Shown in pieces: positions 41,409-49,101 of a DNA stretch of 64,000 bases. This DNA is from Ferrimonas marina. GTDB lineage: Bacteria; Pseudomonadota; Gammaproteobacteria; Enterobacterales; Shewanellaceae. A model generated the notes under the pieces. It had not been told where the DNA came from. It did no database searches and saw nothing but the letters and a program-made list of their open reading frames with translations. Location: positions 363,771 through 427,770 of the forward strand of contig NZ_FQXG01000003.1 of the NCBI RefSeq assembly GCF_900129905.1, written 5' to 3'. The position numbers and the translations under genes were made by a program. Positions within the stretch are counted from its first letter, which is position 1. Every line of letters begins with the position of its first letter.

Positions 41409-41804
41409 ATGAAAGCAATGCTGTTTAAAAGCTGGTTTGGGTCAGACGCCCATAGCCAGCTGATGGTGAAGCGCGTCGAGGGAGACGGCCATGGGTTTCT
41501 GGTGGTGACACTGCGGGATGCAGAGGACAGTGGATCTGGGGTGGAGTTGATGCTGTCGCCGTGGGCTTCCAAGCTGATCAGTGCCCTTGAGTATTACTCC
41601 ACGCAGGTAGATGGTAAGTACCCGCGGGGGTACCGCTGTTTGGAACTGGGTGAGGACGGCGGTATCCTCGAGGTGGGTGGTTCTGTCCAGGGTGAGCCCT
41701 ACGCAGAGGTCGTGACGTTTATCTGGACCCTGGGGGCCCATACCCATGGGGTGGATATGACCATGGCGGACGCCCAGTCGCTGGTCAAGTTCCTTAAGGC
41801 ATAG
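41409..41804 (+). CDS. Hypothetical protein, paralogue of the 40848 protein
   Basis: 131 residues. ATG 41409 follows AAAGGAGATAGGGACAGAT. Same fold pattern and conserved blocks as the preceding gene, from which it is separated by 138 bp. The shared C-terminal (L/V)KFL(Q/K)A helix suggests a common binding role. Function unknown. Confidence 0.78.
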   Translation: MKAMLFKSWFGSDAHSQLMVKRVEGDGHGFLVVTLRDAEDSGSGVELMLSPWASKLISALEYYSTQVDGKYPRGYRCLELGEDGGILEVGGSVQGEPYAEVVTFIWTLGAHTHGVDMTMADAQSLVKFLKA

Positions 41805-41901
41805 GGGCGAGAAATCGACCCGTCGGATACGCTCGACCCGTTAGGGGAAGGGTGCTGGCGGTGGTAGACTGGCGGCAAAATAAGAACGATAAGGGGGCGG
41901 T

Positions 41902-42483
41902 ATGCTCTACGTGGTCGACAATCCAGGGTCCAATTTTGAGGAGAACACGGTTGTCGCGGTTAATCCGAAAGGCCTGGAGCCCTGCAACCTGATCACTGGG
42001 CTGCCCGAAGGGCTGGAGCGTGACCCCGCCTGGACCGCCCGTAATCAGTGCTATAACAACGTCCACAACGCGTTGCAGCAGTTGGGGCCGTACTGTGGCG
42101 AGTGGGGTATGGCCCATGTGCTGATTGTGGCTGACAACACCCTGTGTTGTGGCCATGCGGTGCTCTGGCATATCACAGAGAACGCCTTTTATGACATTAC
42201 CCCGCCGGCGGATGGGATGTCAGCACCGGAGCATGTGCTGCTGGCGTTGACGGTGACCCAGATGGAGAACATCGAGTTGGCCACCCTGGCCCGCGAGCGC
42301 TTCGGCGCAGAAGATAAGATCTCGCTACCCAACTTTCCCGATCTGGCCGCAGTGGAACCTGGCAGCGTGGAGGGTCCATTGGCGTTGCGCCTGGCCAAGC
42401 TGCACCGTTCCTTGATGCTCAATGAAGGGGTGTTGGGTCGGGCCAAAGAAAACGCCGGCTCAGAGCCGGCGTTGGTTCGGTAG
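41902..42483 (+). CDS. Possible papain-like-fold protein (second candidate)
   Basis: 193 residues, with ATAAGGGGGCGGT directly before ATG 41902. NQCYNNVHNAL (Cys50), CCGHAVLWHI (His85) and NAFYDITPP (Asp98) give the Cys/His/Asp order of the papain/transglutaminase-like fold. It is distinct in sequence from the 39543 candidate. The C-terminal half is helical and ends ALVR, another L-x-R tail. A hairpin overlapping the last codons serves as terminator. Confidence 0.68.
   Translation: MLYVVDNPGSNFEENTVVAVNPKGLEPCNLITGLPEGLERDPAWTARNQCYNNVHNALQQLGPYCGEWGMAHVLIVADNTLCCGHAVLWHITENAFYDITPPADGMSAPEHVLLALTVTQMENIELATLARERFGAEDKISLPNFPDLAAVEPGSVEGPLALRLAKLHRSLMLNEGVLGRAKENAGSEPALVR
42451..42473. terminator. 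Hairpin overlapping the 3' end of the 41902 gene
   Basis: AACGCCGGC-TCAGA-GCCGGCGTT, followed by GGTT. It lies inside the last codons and before the convergent lipoprotein gene ending at 42495. Confidence 0.6.
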
Positions 42484-42494
42484 GTCAGGGTTGG

Positions 42495-44840
42495 TTACGG
42501 CCCGAACTCGTCGGTCAGCGCCGGGCGGATGATGTGGGCCACCACATCGGAGTTACCGCCACCGGTGCCGCTACCCCAGGTCACGATCTGACCATCAGAC
42601 AGCATCGCCGCTACACCCTGGTCAGAGCCGTAGATCCGGACCACTTGGTTGCCGTCCAACAGATGCTGGACACCGGACTGGTTACCACCGTACTTGCTGT
42701 CACCCCAGGAGGTGGTGGAGCCGTCTGAGTGGATCGCTACACAGGCGTGCAGGCTGTGGCCCACATCGCGCACATCGGCCAGTGACAGGGCGCCGTCTGG
42801 CAGGGCACCACAGCGGGTTGCACCGCCCCAGGTGATCAGCGAGTTGTCTTCCTGTACGGCCATCAGGGCGTAGGGGGTGCCGAACACGCGCTTGATGTCG
42901 AAGAACAGGTGCTCAACGTGGTCGGTGACCGAACCGTAGTTCACACTACCCCAGGCGAAGATCTGGCCATCTTCACGACGGGCAACGAAGGCCCAGCGGC
43001 TATGCGCCATCTCAACGATGTCGTAGAGCTCAGCGGCGTCTTCGCCCGGATCACCACCCACATCAGAGCGGCCCCAGGTGATCAGCTCACCGGTGTCCAG
43101 GATCCCCATGAAGGACTCCTGGTTGTAGCGCAGTCGCACCACGTCCTCGAGCTTGTCTTCGACACTGCTCAGGTCTGGGTACACACCCCAGGCCACGAAC
43201 CGGTTGTCCTTGGTGCGGGCGGTAAAGGTGGAGGCGTTACCGAAGATCTGCACCACGTCGGTCAGTTGATCCTGCACTGCGGAGGAGTCACCGCCGTGGG
43301 TCGGGAAGCCCCAGGTCACCACGGTGCCGTCTTTGCGGATGGCCGCGAAGGCGTTCTCACCGGAGTGGATGGAGTCAACGTCAACCAGCTGTTCGGCCAC
43401 AGCGCTGATGTCACCTCCTTTCTCGATGTCACCCCAGGCGAACACCTTTCCGTCGGCACGCAGCGCGGCGAAGGCTTTGCTGGTGCTGACGATCTGGACA
43501 ATGTCATAAAGCTCAGCATCCAGGCCGGTGGTATCAGCACCCTGGGTCACATCACCCCAGGTCACGACGGAGCCATCTTCCTTCAGGGCCGCGAAGGCTT
43601 GAGTGGTCACGTGCAGGGACTTAACGTCCACCAGCTGATCGGCCACGGCCGAGCTGTCACCGCCGCGCTCCAGGCTACCCCAGGTCACAACCCACTTGTC
43701 TTTGTGTAGGGCCGCGAAGGCGCGGTTACCGGCCACCACCTGATCCCAGACACGTTGGTACATGCCGGAGGTCAGCAGGTCGTTTTGGATCCACCACCAC
43801 TGCTCGTCATCCAGATCATCGTCGGTCTTAGGCACCGGGTAGTGCTGGGACTCACCCTCGGCCTTGATGTCGGTGATGGTGAAGATGTTGTCGGTGGTCA
43901 CGATCTCAGTGGTGTATTCGTTGTCCACCGGGATGAAGGTGTACCAGTAGGCGTCATCTTCAGCCAGTTGCAGTTCCTGTTCCGAGACAGAAACCTTCTC
44001 CACCTGCTCGTGGTTGTCGACGGTCACCCAGGTGAAGCCGCCATTGACCAGGTCAACGTTAAGCTCCACCGCGGTCTCGTTCAGTTCCGCTTCGCCTTCC
44101 ACCACGTAGGTGGCGCTCATGGCAGACAGGTTGTAGGTCTGCTTCTGCGCGGATTCCACGTGGATCACGTCACCGGTGGTCAGAGTGACCGGCAGATCCT
44201 CGTCAATGCTGAACGGGTCGACCTCGGCCTTAGCGCCGTTGATCTTCAGGATGTAAGCGTCCTTATCCAGGAAGGTGCTCATATCCGGACCCACTTGCGG
44301 ACCGGTGCTGGCACCGGCGAAGCTGGCGCCGCCCAGGTTGATGTTGCCCGGGTGGGTAAAGGTTACGGTGACCTCACGGGTACTGGAGGGGATCAGCATC
44401 ACCCACTCTTCCCAGGCACCCTCATCGGAACACATGCGGGACCAGGAGGAGCCGTCGGAGCGGATCTCTTCCTCTGAGGTGCCCGGTTCACATTCCCAGG
44501 CCGGCGCGGTCATCTGCCACTCGCCCCATTGGCCTTCAGCAGAACAGCTGCGCAGCCACTGTGAGCCGTCGTCGTGGGTCTCGGCCTCGGTGCTGTCGGG
44601 CTGACAGTCCCAGGGCTCAGAAACCTGTTCCCAATCGCCCCAGGTGCCATCGGCGCTACAGGCCTGCACCCAGACCGAGCCGTCATCGCGGTTATCGGTT
44701 TGGGTTTGGTCTGCGGAACACTCAGCTACCACGGGCGGATCAATGATTTCGGGGATATCGTCCACCGAAGAGCCGCCGCTACAGGCGGCGAGCAACGGCA
44801 ATAGGGCCGAGGCAATGCCTGCTTTTTTGTAATGCAACAT
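42495..44840 (-). CDS. RCC1-repeat lipoprotein
   Basis: 781 residues from the ATG at 44840, preceded by CAGGAGACGTTCT. Lipobox LLAAC follows a short signal. After that come three ~35-residue repeats of the type C..dG.WG.W....W.C (residues ~35-135), an unrecognised middle part, then about nine ~50-residue units of the form AFAAL..DG.VVTWG....GGDSSAV.DQL.DV. These are RCC1/BNR-type repeats expected to close into a beta propeller. Probably outer-membrane or surface-anchored, binding protein or sugar. The partner is unknown. Confidence 0.88.
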   Translation of the reverse strand: MLHYKKAGIASALLPLLAACSGGSSVDDIPEIIDPPVVAECSADQTQTDNRDDGSVWVQACSADGTWGDWEQVSEPWDCQPDSTEAETHDDGSQWLRSCSAEGQWGEWQMTAPAWECEPGTSEEEIRSDGSSWSRMCSDEGAWEEWVMLIPSSTREVTVTFTHPGNINLGGASFAGASTGPQVGPDMSTFLDKDAYILKINGAKAEVDPFSIDEDLPVTLTTGDVIHVESAQKQTYNLSAMSATYVVEGEAELNETAVELNVDLVNGGFTWVTVDNHEQVEKVSVSEQELQLAEDDAYWYTFIPVDNEYTTEIVTTDNIFTITDIKAEGESQHYPVPKTDDDLDDEQWWWIQNDLLTSGMYQRVWDQVVAGNRAFAALHKDKWVVTWGSLERGGDSSAVADQLVDVKSLHVTTQAFAALKEDGSVVTWGDVTQGADTTGLDAELYDIVQIVSTSKAFAALRADGKVFAWGDIEKGGDISAVAEQLVDVDSIHSGENAFAAIRKDGTVVTWGFPTHGGDSSAVQDQLTDVVQIFGNASTFTARTKDNRFVAWGVYPDLSSVEDKLEDVVRLRYNQESFMGILDTGELITWGRSDVGGDPGEDAAELYDIVEMAHSRWAFVARREDGQIFAWGSVNYGSVTDHVEHLFFDIKRVFGTPYALMAVQEDNSLITWGGATRCGALPDGALSLADVRDVGHSLHACVAIHSDGSTTSWGDSKYGGNQSGVQHLLDGNQVVRIYGSDQGVAAMLSDGQIVTWGSGTGGGNSDVVAHIIRPALTDEFGP

Positions 44841-45247
44841 AGAACGTCTCCTGCGGCCAGGTGGCCTTTTCAAACGTGCGTAATTAATACTAATTATACG
44901 GCCGCTGGATCGCAGGGTGTTCAAATCCACGTTGGTTGGTCAACTATGGTAGGGGCGCAATGATAGGGATGGGGGGTACAGGGAGGCACGGACCTCGGGA
45001 AACATCCATCGCGGCTGTGGGTGTATGGCCTCAGAGTGTGGCTAGATGTTATATTAAATGGGCGGTACGTATGAGCCGGTGTCCTCGAAAGGGGTAGCTG
45101 CCGTGACGCCTGATTCTCCAGGTCCCCATCGCTGATAGGGATATGCAGGTCTCCGCCAAAGCGCAGAGATAACCAAGATGCCCGGCCCTTATTAAGAAGC
45201 CCCGCCGATACTTAAGTTCGGCGGGGCTGTTTTGTTGAAAGGCGGGG
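44841..45247. other. Gene-free stretch between the RCC1 lipoprotein and the DNA methyltransferase
   Basis: 407 bp. It contains the near-palindrome CGTAATTA-ATAC-TAATTATACG at 44879-44900, probably part of the lipoprotein promoter, and the terminator at 45198. A minus-strand frame at 45049-45309 has no ribosome site and overlaps the methyltransferase. No tRNA was found. Confidence 0.5.
45198..45228 (-). terminator. Terminator of the DNA methyltransferase gene
   Basis: AGCCCCGCCGA pairs with TCGGCGGGGCT around a nine-base loop; on the minus strand TTCTTAAT follows. The plus strand has GTTTTGTT after it, so it may work both ways. Confidence 0.8.
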
Positions 45248-46489
45248 TTAGCGGTGGGGGTTGAAGTTGGCAAAGGCCGGGTTGACCCAGGTGTCCTCGT
45301 CGCCGGCAAATCGGCGAAAGCCTTGTTTGATGTATTCCCAGGTTTGCTCCAGGCATACCCAGCGGCGTCCCAGTTTCTGTGCCGCGGCGCCCGAGGTCAG
45401 AGTGCCACCGAACGGGTCAACCACCAGGTCTGAGGGTCGGCTGAGGAAGCCGATCAGGAACTCAGCTAGGCGCTGCGGGTACTTAGCCGCATGCGGTGGC
45501 AGGCCCAGTGTGCGTGCCTCGGCGTTGACGGCCCGGCCCTCCGGGCAGTAGTTACTGAACTTGAGCGTGTTGGTGGGGATCTTGCCCTCGGTGACCCGAC
45601 CAAAGCTGCCTACCGGCTGCACGTAGGCGCCGTCGCCATGCTCTGAGTGATGCTGCTGGCCGCCGCTGGCCATCAGCTTCTTCATCCGTTCCGAGTGCGG
45701 TTGCAGCACCCGGCGATTGTCGGCAAAACAGTCCAGCGGGGAGTTACACAGCCAGAGGATAGGCTCGTAAGAGGTGTGCAGCTGCATCCGGTTTACGTGC
45801 GCCCAGGTTGTCGGTCCGGGGCACTTATTCGACTGCCACATCAGGGTGTCCATCTTGTACAGTCCCAGTTCGTCTTCGCAGCGGATCAGCAACCGCTCTA
45901 CGTAGGTTGAGCGCTGCGGGGAGCCCTGGACAAAGATGTCGTTGCCCAGGTTGATGGCCATGGAGCCACCTTTCACCAGGCGCTTGGCAATGGGCTTGAG
46001 AACCTTCATCAGCCAGTCAATGTACTCCTTCACCTCCGGGTTGCCATAGGCGCGGGCGACCCGCAGCGGATACGGCGGCGAGGAGATCATCAGTGCGATG
46101 GGCTCGTCGATGATATCGCGGGAGAGCAGGTCGATGCTGTCGCAGCAGATGGCGATGCCCAGGCTAGTAGACATCGCGACCACGGCTTTTGCCTGCTTGA
46201 TGGCGTGCAGTTGCTGGCGCTTCTTGCCGGTGAGGGTCCATTGGCCGCGGTCAACGCGGGTCAGGATCCCCTGGTCGCGCAGCGCCTGCTGAGCCCAGCG
46301 CACCCGGTGGTGGAATTTGTTGTGCTGGGTCTGCGCCTGGCCAAACAGGCCCATCTCGTTGCGCTGTGCCTCATCTAGCTCGAGGCGATCAGCGACGGCA
46401 GAGTACAGCTCGGTGTTGCTCAGGGGAGTTTCGCAGGCCGCGTAGGCGTCGGTGACAGCGTCAAACAGGTCTGGTTGCATTCCATGCAT
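45248..46489 (-). CDS. DNA (cytosine-N4 or adenine-N6) methyltransferase with N-terminal winged helix
   Basis: 413 residues from ATG 46489, after AAGGAGTCAGAACC. Motif IV SPPY is at 137-140 and motif I VDPFGGT at ~357-363. Motif IV before motif I is the beta-class order; SPPY favours N4-methylcytosine. A target-recognition region lies between them (~210-330). Residues ~5-88 (a helical unit, then GQWTLTG) look like a winged helix as in Mrr-type N-terminal domains. No restriction enzyme is adjacent, so it is an orphan methylase. An operator copy lies 30 bp upstream. Confidence 0.9.
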   Translation of the reverse strand: MHGMQPDLFDAVTDAYAACETPLSNTELYSAVADRLELDEAQRNEMGLFGQAQTQHNKFHHRVRWAQQALRDQGILTRVDRGQWTLTGKKRQQLHAIKQAKAVVAMSTSLGIAICCDSIDLLSRDIIDEPIALMISSPPYPLRVARAYGNPEVKEYIDWLMKVLKPIAKRLVKGGSMAINLGNDIFVQGSPQRSTYVERLLIRCEDELGLYKMDTLMWQSNKCPGPTTWAHVNRMQLHTSYEPILWLCNSPLDCFADNRRVLQPHSERMKKLMASGGQQHHSEHGDGAYVQPVGSFGRVTEGKIPTNTLKFSNYCPEGRAVNAEARTLGLPPHAAKYPQRLAEFLIGFLSRPSDLVVDPFGGTLTSGAAAQKLGRRWVCLEQTWEYIKQGFRRFAGDEDTWVNPAFANFNPHR

Positions 46490-46519
46490 GGTTCTGACTC
46501 CTTCATTATCAACCCTTTA

Positions 46520-46537
46520 AATATACAAAAGTATATA
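46520..46537. promoter_or_regulatory. AATATAC-N4-GTATATT operator copy
   Basis: Reads AATATAC-AAAA-GTATATA, 30 bp upstream of the methyltransferase start. Confidence 0.75.
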
Positions 46538-46793
46538 TTAGTGGTCAAGTCGGAGATGGCCCTGTTGCGTCGGTACTGGTTCCTTGCGGTACGGTGTTTG
46601 GCACAGGCACAGGGGGTCAGTATGTGCGAAGGTTGAAGCCCGTCACGTGCCCTATGGAAAACCCTAATAAGCAAGACCCGGATCCCAGTAGATCGAACAG
46701 TGCTTTCTGGCCAGCGCATAGGCTGTTCTTTGGGGCTAAAGGTTCATGCCATCCGGTGTTAGCATCAAAGTGTTGCGTTGTGGTGGGCTGAGT

Positions 46794-47480
46794 ATGTGGA
46801 AGTGGTATAAACAGGTGCTTTGGTGGCACAGTCGCCACCCTGAAGGGGTTTTGCTGGCGGTGCTGCTGTCGGCTTTGTGTTGGTTCGCAGCAGAGCTGCC
46901 AGTAGTACCGCTGTTCGTGGGCTTGTTGCTGGTACCGATCATTGGGGTCGGGGTGGTCGGCAACTACACCAGTGGTGAGAGGGGCACGCACGCATTGCAG
47001 ATGGTGTTTTGCTGCTACAGCCCGAAAAGTAACGACGGGCATTATGTGCATCAGGTGTTCGTCGGCCTGGTGGCTCTATGGGGAGTCGCCGGATGGGGTG
47101 GGGCCTGGCTGTTGGCAAGCTCGGGTATCGAGACCGGCGCCATCGTGGCAAGGTTCCCGGTGTTTACCGGAGTGCTGAGCTTGATGGTGATGATGGTAAT
47201 GGTGTTCCTGGCGGCAGTGTCCATCACCAACGTGCATATGGGCATGTTCAACAGCGAGCGGGTTAACGTCGTGTTGGGCGGAAGGGACTGGTGGTACTGG
47301 TTCACCGCAATGATAGTGGCCTTAGTTGGTTGTCGGTTGTCTGGTAAGCCCTGGACGCTGGGGTTTAACCTGGCGCTAATCTGGCTGCTGCCAGGGTGGT
47401 TTGCCCACACCCTGATGCGTATCGCTGCGGCGAACTTCGTTGAGATGTCTAAGCAAAGAGCAAAGGCTGGCGATGAGTGA
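46794..47480 (+). CDS. Multi-span inner-membrane protein
   Basis: 228 residues from ATG 46794; the frame is open to 46746. About five hydrophobic helices (for example VLLAVLLSALCWFAAELP, LFVGLLLVPIIGVGVVG, VLSLMVMMVMVFLAAVS) with short loops. The next gene starts within its last codons, so they form an operon. No transporter signature is seen. Confidence 0.7.
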   Translation: MWKWYKQVLWWHSRHPEGVLLAVLLSALCWFAAELPVVPLFVGLLLVPIIGVGVVGNYTSGERGTHALQMVFCCYSPKSNDGHYVHQVFVGLVALWGVAGWGGAWLLASSGIETGAIVARFPVFTGVLSLMVMMVMVFLAAVSITNVHMGMFNSERVNVVLGGRDWWYWFTAMIVALVGCRLSGKPWTLGFNLALIWLLPGWFAHTLMRIAAANFVEMSKQRAKAGDE

Positions 47481-47685
47481 AGCGCCTGATCGGTTGGACC
47501 TGGAAAGCGAGTTGGCCCGCCTGTTGGCCATTGAGACTGCGCAGTACGAAGATTTCATGCTGACCCGATTCGCTGTGCGTCGGCAGATAGCGCGTCATGC
47601 GGTCGACCGGGCCCGGGAGCTGTACCCGGAGGTGCCGCGGTCTCAATGGATGGCGGCCGCAGTGCAGCTGAGAAGGGCGGGGTAA
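47473..47685 (+). CDS. Small helical protein, coupled to the membrane gene
   Basis: 70 residues from ATG 47473, which overlaps the preceding stop by eight bases. Helical and Arg/Glu-rich (LESELARLLAIETAQYEDF). The following TTG gene starts one base after its stop. Not recognised. Confidence 0.65.
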   Translation: MSEAPDRLDLESELARLLAIETAQYEDFMLTRFAVRRQIARHAVDRARELYPEVPRSQWMAAAVQLRRAG

Positions 47686-47686
47686 G

Positions 47687-47872
47687 TTGGCTGTCAAAAG
47701 CACGCCATTTTCACCGGTCCGCTTGACGGGTGAAGACAGCAGAAAGTTCGTTGAGCAGGTAGAGGCCTCGCCAGGGCGGCCGGCGGTAGGACAAGCGCTG
47801 CAGCGCGGCAGGTTGACGTTGGCGAGATTGAAGAAAAGGGCGGGTGCAGTGGGCCAGGGTGATCCAGGTTAG
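47687..47872 (+). CDS. Small basic protein with TTG start
   Basis: 61 residues from TTG 47687. The first 30 (FSPVRLTGEDSRKFVEQVE) look like a real small domain: strand, LTGED, helix. The rest is basic and Gly/Ala-rich. The start has only GGGG as a weak ribosome site. Possibly a regulatory partner of a neighbour. Not recognised. Confidence 0.5.
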   Translation: MAVKSTPFSPVRLTGEDSRKFVEQVEASPGRPAVGQALQRGRLTLARLKKRAGAVGQGDPG

Positions 47873-47948
47873 CTTAGAGACCCGCGAGCAGGTGACGGTC
47901 AGCAGGAGTTCATCGGTCTGAGTGCACCGTGCATCTGGCCGGTCGGGG

Positions 47949-47954
47949 TAAATT
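47949..47954 (+). promoter_or_regulatory. -10 promoter element TAAATT
   Basis: GGGGTAAATT, 21 bp ahead of the 47976 start and of the same type as the elements before the helical genes. Confidence 0.5.
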
Positions 47955-47975
47955 GGAAGAAAAACGGGATGCATT

Positions 47976-48152
47976 ATGCGCAGTGACAAGGTCGGTTCGG
48001 TCAAGCCATTGGCCAGCTCCCCTCTGGCGAGGTTTGTGAACCAATCTACGCCTGAAGAGCAGGCAGAGGTCTATCGCCGTGTGTTTGAGAAGGTCGACAA
48101 AGATCAGCAGGCAGTGATCAGCCAGGCGGAAAGGGGTTCCCACGATGAATAA
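47976..48152 (+). CDS. Small protein of 58 residues, overlapping the next gene
   Basis: ATG 47976 with AAACGGG upstream. The product is MRSDKVGSVKPLASSPLARF then a helical, acidic second half (EEQAEVYRRVFEKVDKDQQA). Its stop lies eight bases inside the 48145 gene, so translation is coupled. A small charged protein overlapping a larger one recalls antitoxin-toxin order, but neither product matches a known pair. Confidence 0.65.
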   Translation: MRSDKVGSVKPLASSPLARFVNQSTPEEQAEVYRRVFEKVDKDQQAVISQAERGSHDE

Positions 48153-48936
48153 ACGAGATAAGGCCATTACTCCTCTCTATGATCTGATGGCGGCTCAACT
48201 GAAGGATTGCGACGCTTGGGCCAGGCGTGAAAAAGATCGCGTGGACCTGCTCAAACTTAAAGAGGGTCATGCTGCGTTGAACCGAACCGGGGGGGCGCCA
48301 GGACTCCTGGCTCTCTCTGAGGCTCATATTGGAATCGTTACCGCTAGAGTGCTGCCCCGAGAGCAGGATGTTTCTCCCGCAAAGACTGCAGCATCGCGGG
48401 CCGGCGATATGGCGGAAGCGCTGAGAGCTGCCAGGGGTGTTCTTTGCGCACTTGTTGAGCTGCATTTTACACGTGACGCCTATGGTGATCTGACTCAGTA
48501 TCTAGATTCTCTCGGCACTAAGCTGCGGATGGAAGACAGGTGTGCTCCGAGTTGGCACCGACGGGAGTGCTTTGTTGTGTGTGGTGATCTTGGCGAAATA
48601 GAGAAGCTTGTAGAAGCATCGAAGGGCTGGCCGGATTGCCAGTATGGTGAGGCCGCAGTCGGCCTTCCACGTTGGGAGGGTCCGAAAGTTGCCCGGGTAG
48701 CTGATAAGGAGCGGACGCTGTGGTCATTTGCCAAGCAATACCTTGCGGCACATTGGTTGACCACGATTGAGGAAGATAAAGACTGGGTCCAGGAGTGTGC
48801 ACTTGAGGTTCTTAAGGGGCTAGAGCCGGGTACTACTGAGACCTCGTTAAGGGGGATGGTGGGTGAAGAGCTAGCTTACTACGTAGGTAAGGGGCGCGTA
48901 CATTTGAAACCAGAGGTGTCGCCAGCACCGTTTTAA
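48145..48936 (+). CDS. Array-family (family B) protein, dispersed member
   Basis: 263 residues from ATG 48145. The N-terminal half is helical and the C-terminal half alpha/beta. It carries the family's core, FVVCGDLGEIEKLVEA then AAVGLPRW, corresponding to VGNLSQVQRFCERL and HVAGIPK in the 51612 protein. It lacks the L-x-R tail (ends APF). It follows the 58-residue gene and is closed by a terminator. It appears to be a diverged outlier of the tandem array 3.5 kb downstream. Confidence 0.7.
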   Translation: MNKRDKAITPLYDLMAAQLKDCDAWARREKDRVDLLKLKEGHAALNRTGGAPGLLALSEAHIGIVTARVLPREQDVSPAKTAASRAGDMAEALRAARGVLCALVELHFTRDAYGDLTQYLDSLGTKLRMEDRCAPSWHRRECFVVCGDLGEIEKLVEASKGWPDCQYGEAAVGLPRWEGPKVARVADKERTLWSFAKQYLAAHWLTTIEEDKDWVQECALEVLKGLEPGTTETSLRGMVGEELAYYVGKGRVHLKPEVSPAPF

Positions 48937-48962
48937 CTGGCAACCGACTTGTACGTTCTGGG

Positions 48963-48988
48963 CCCCGCCGTAAGGTGGGGTTCTTTGT
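48963..48988 (+). terminator. Rho-independent terminator
   Basis: CCCCGCC-GTAA-GGTGGGG followed by TTCTTTGTTT. Confidence 0.85.
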
Positions 48989-49101
48989 TTGGATGACATC
49001 TGTTGGCGGAAGGGCCAGGGGAATCAGGACGACAGGGAGCTGTTTACACCGGAGTTTCGCCAAGTCATACTGCTTTGAATCTGAAGATAGGGAAGTCTTC
49101 C

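Noticed and set aside
42909-44477. Two long plus-strand frames antisense to the RCC1 lipoprotein gene
   Set aside because: They arise from the repeat structure of the real gene; the products are low-complexity His/Gly/Val repeats.
45049-45309. Minus-strand frame of 86 codons after the DNA methyltransferase
   Set aside because: Spans the terminator and overlaps the methyltransferase; no ribosome site.
46594-46791. Plus-strand frame of 65 codons between the methyltransferase and the membrane gene
   Set aside because: No ribosome site and an atypical composition rich in Cys, Pro and Ser.
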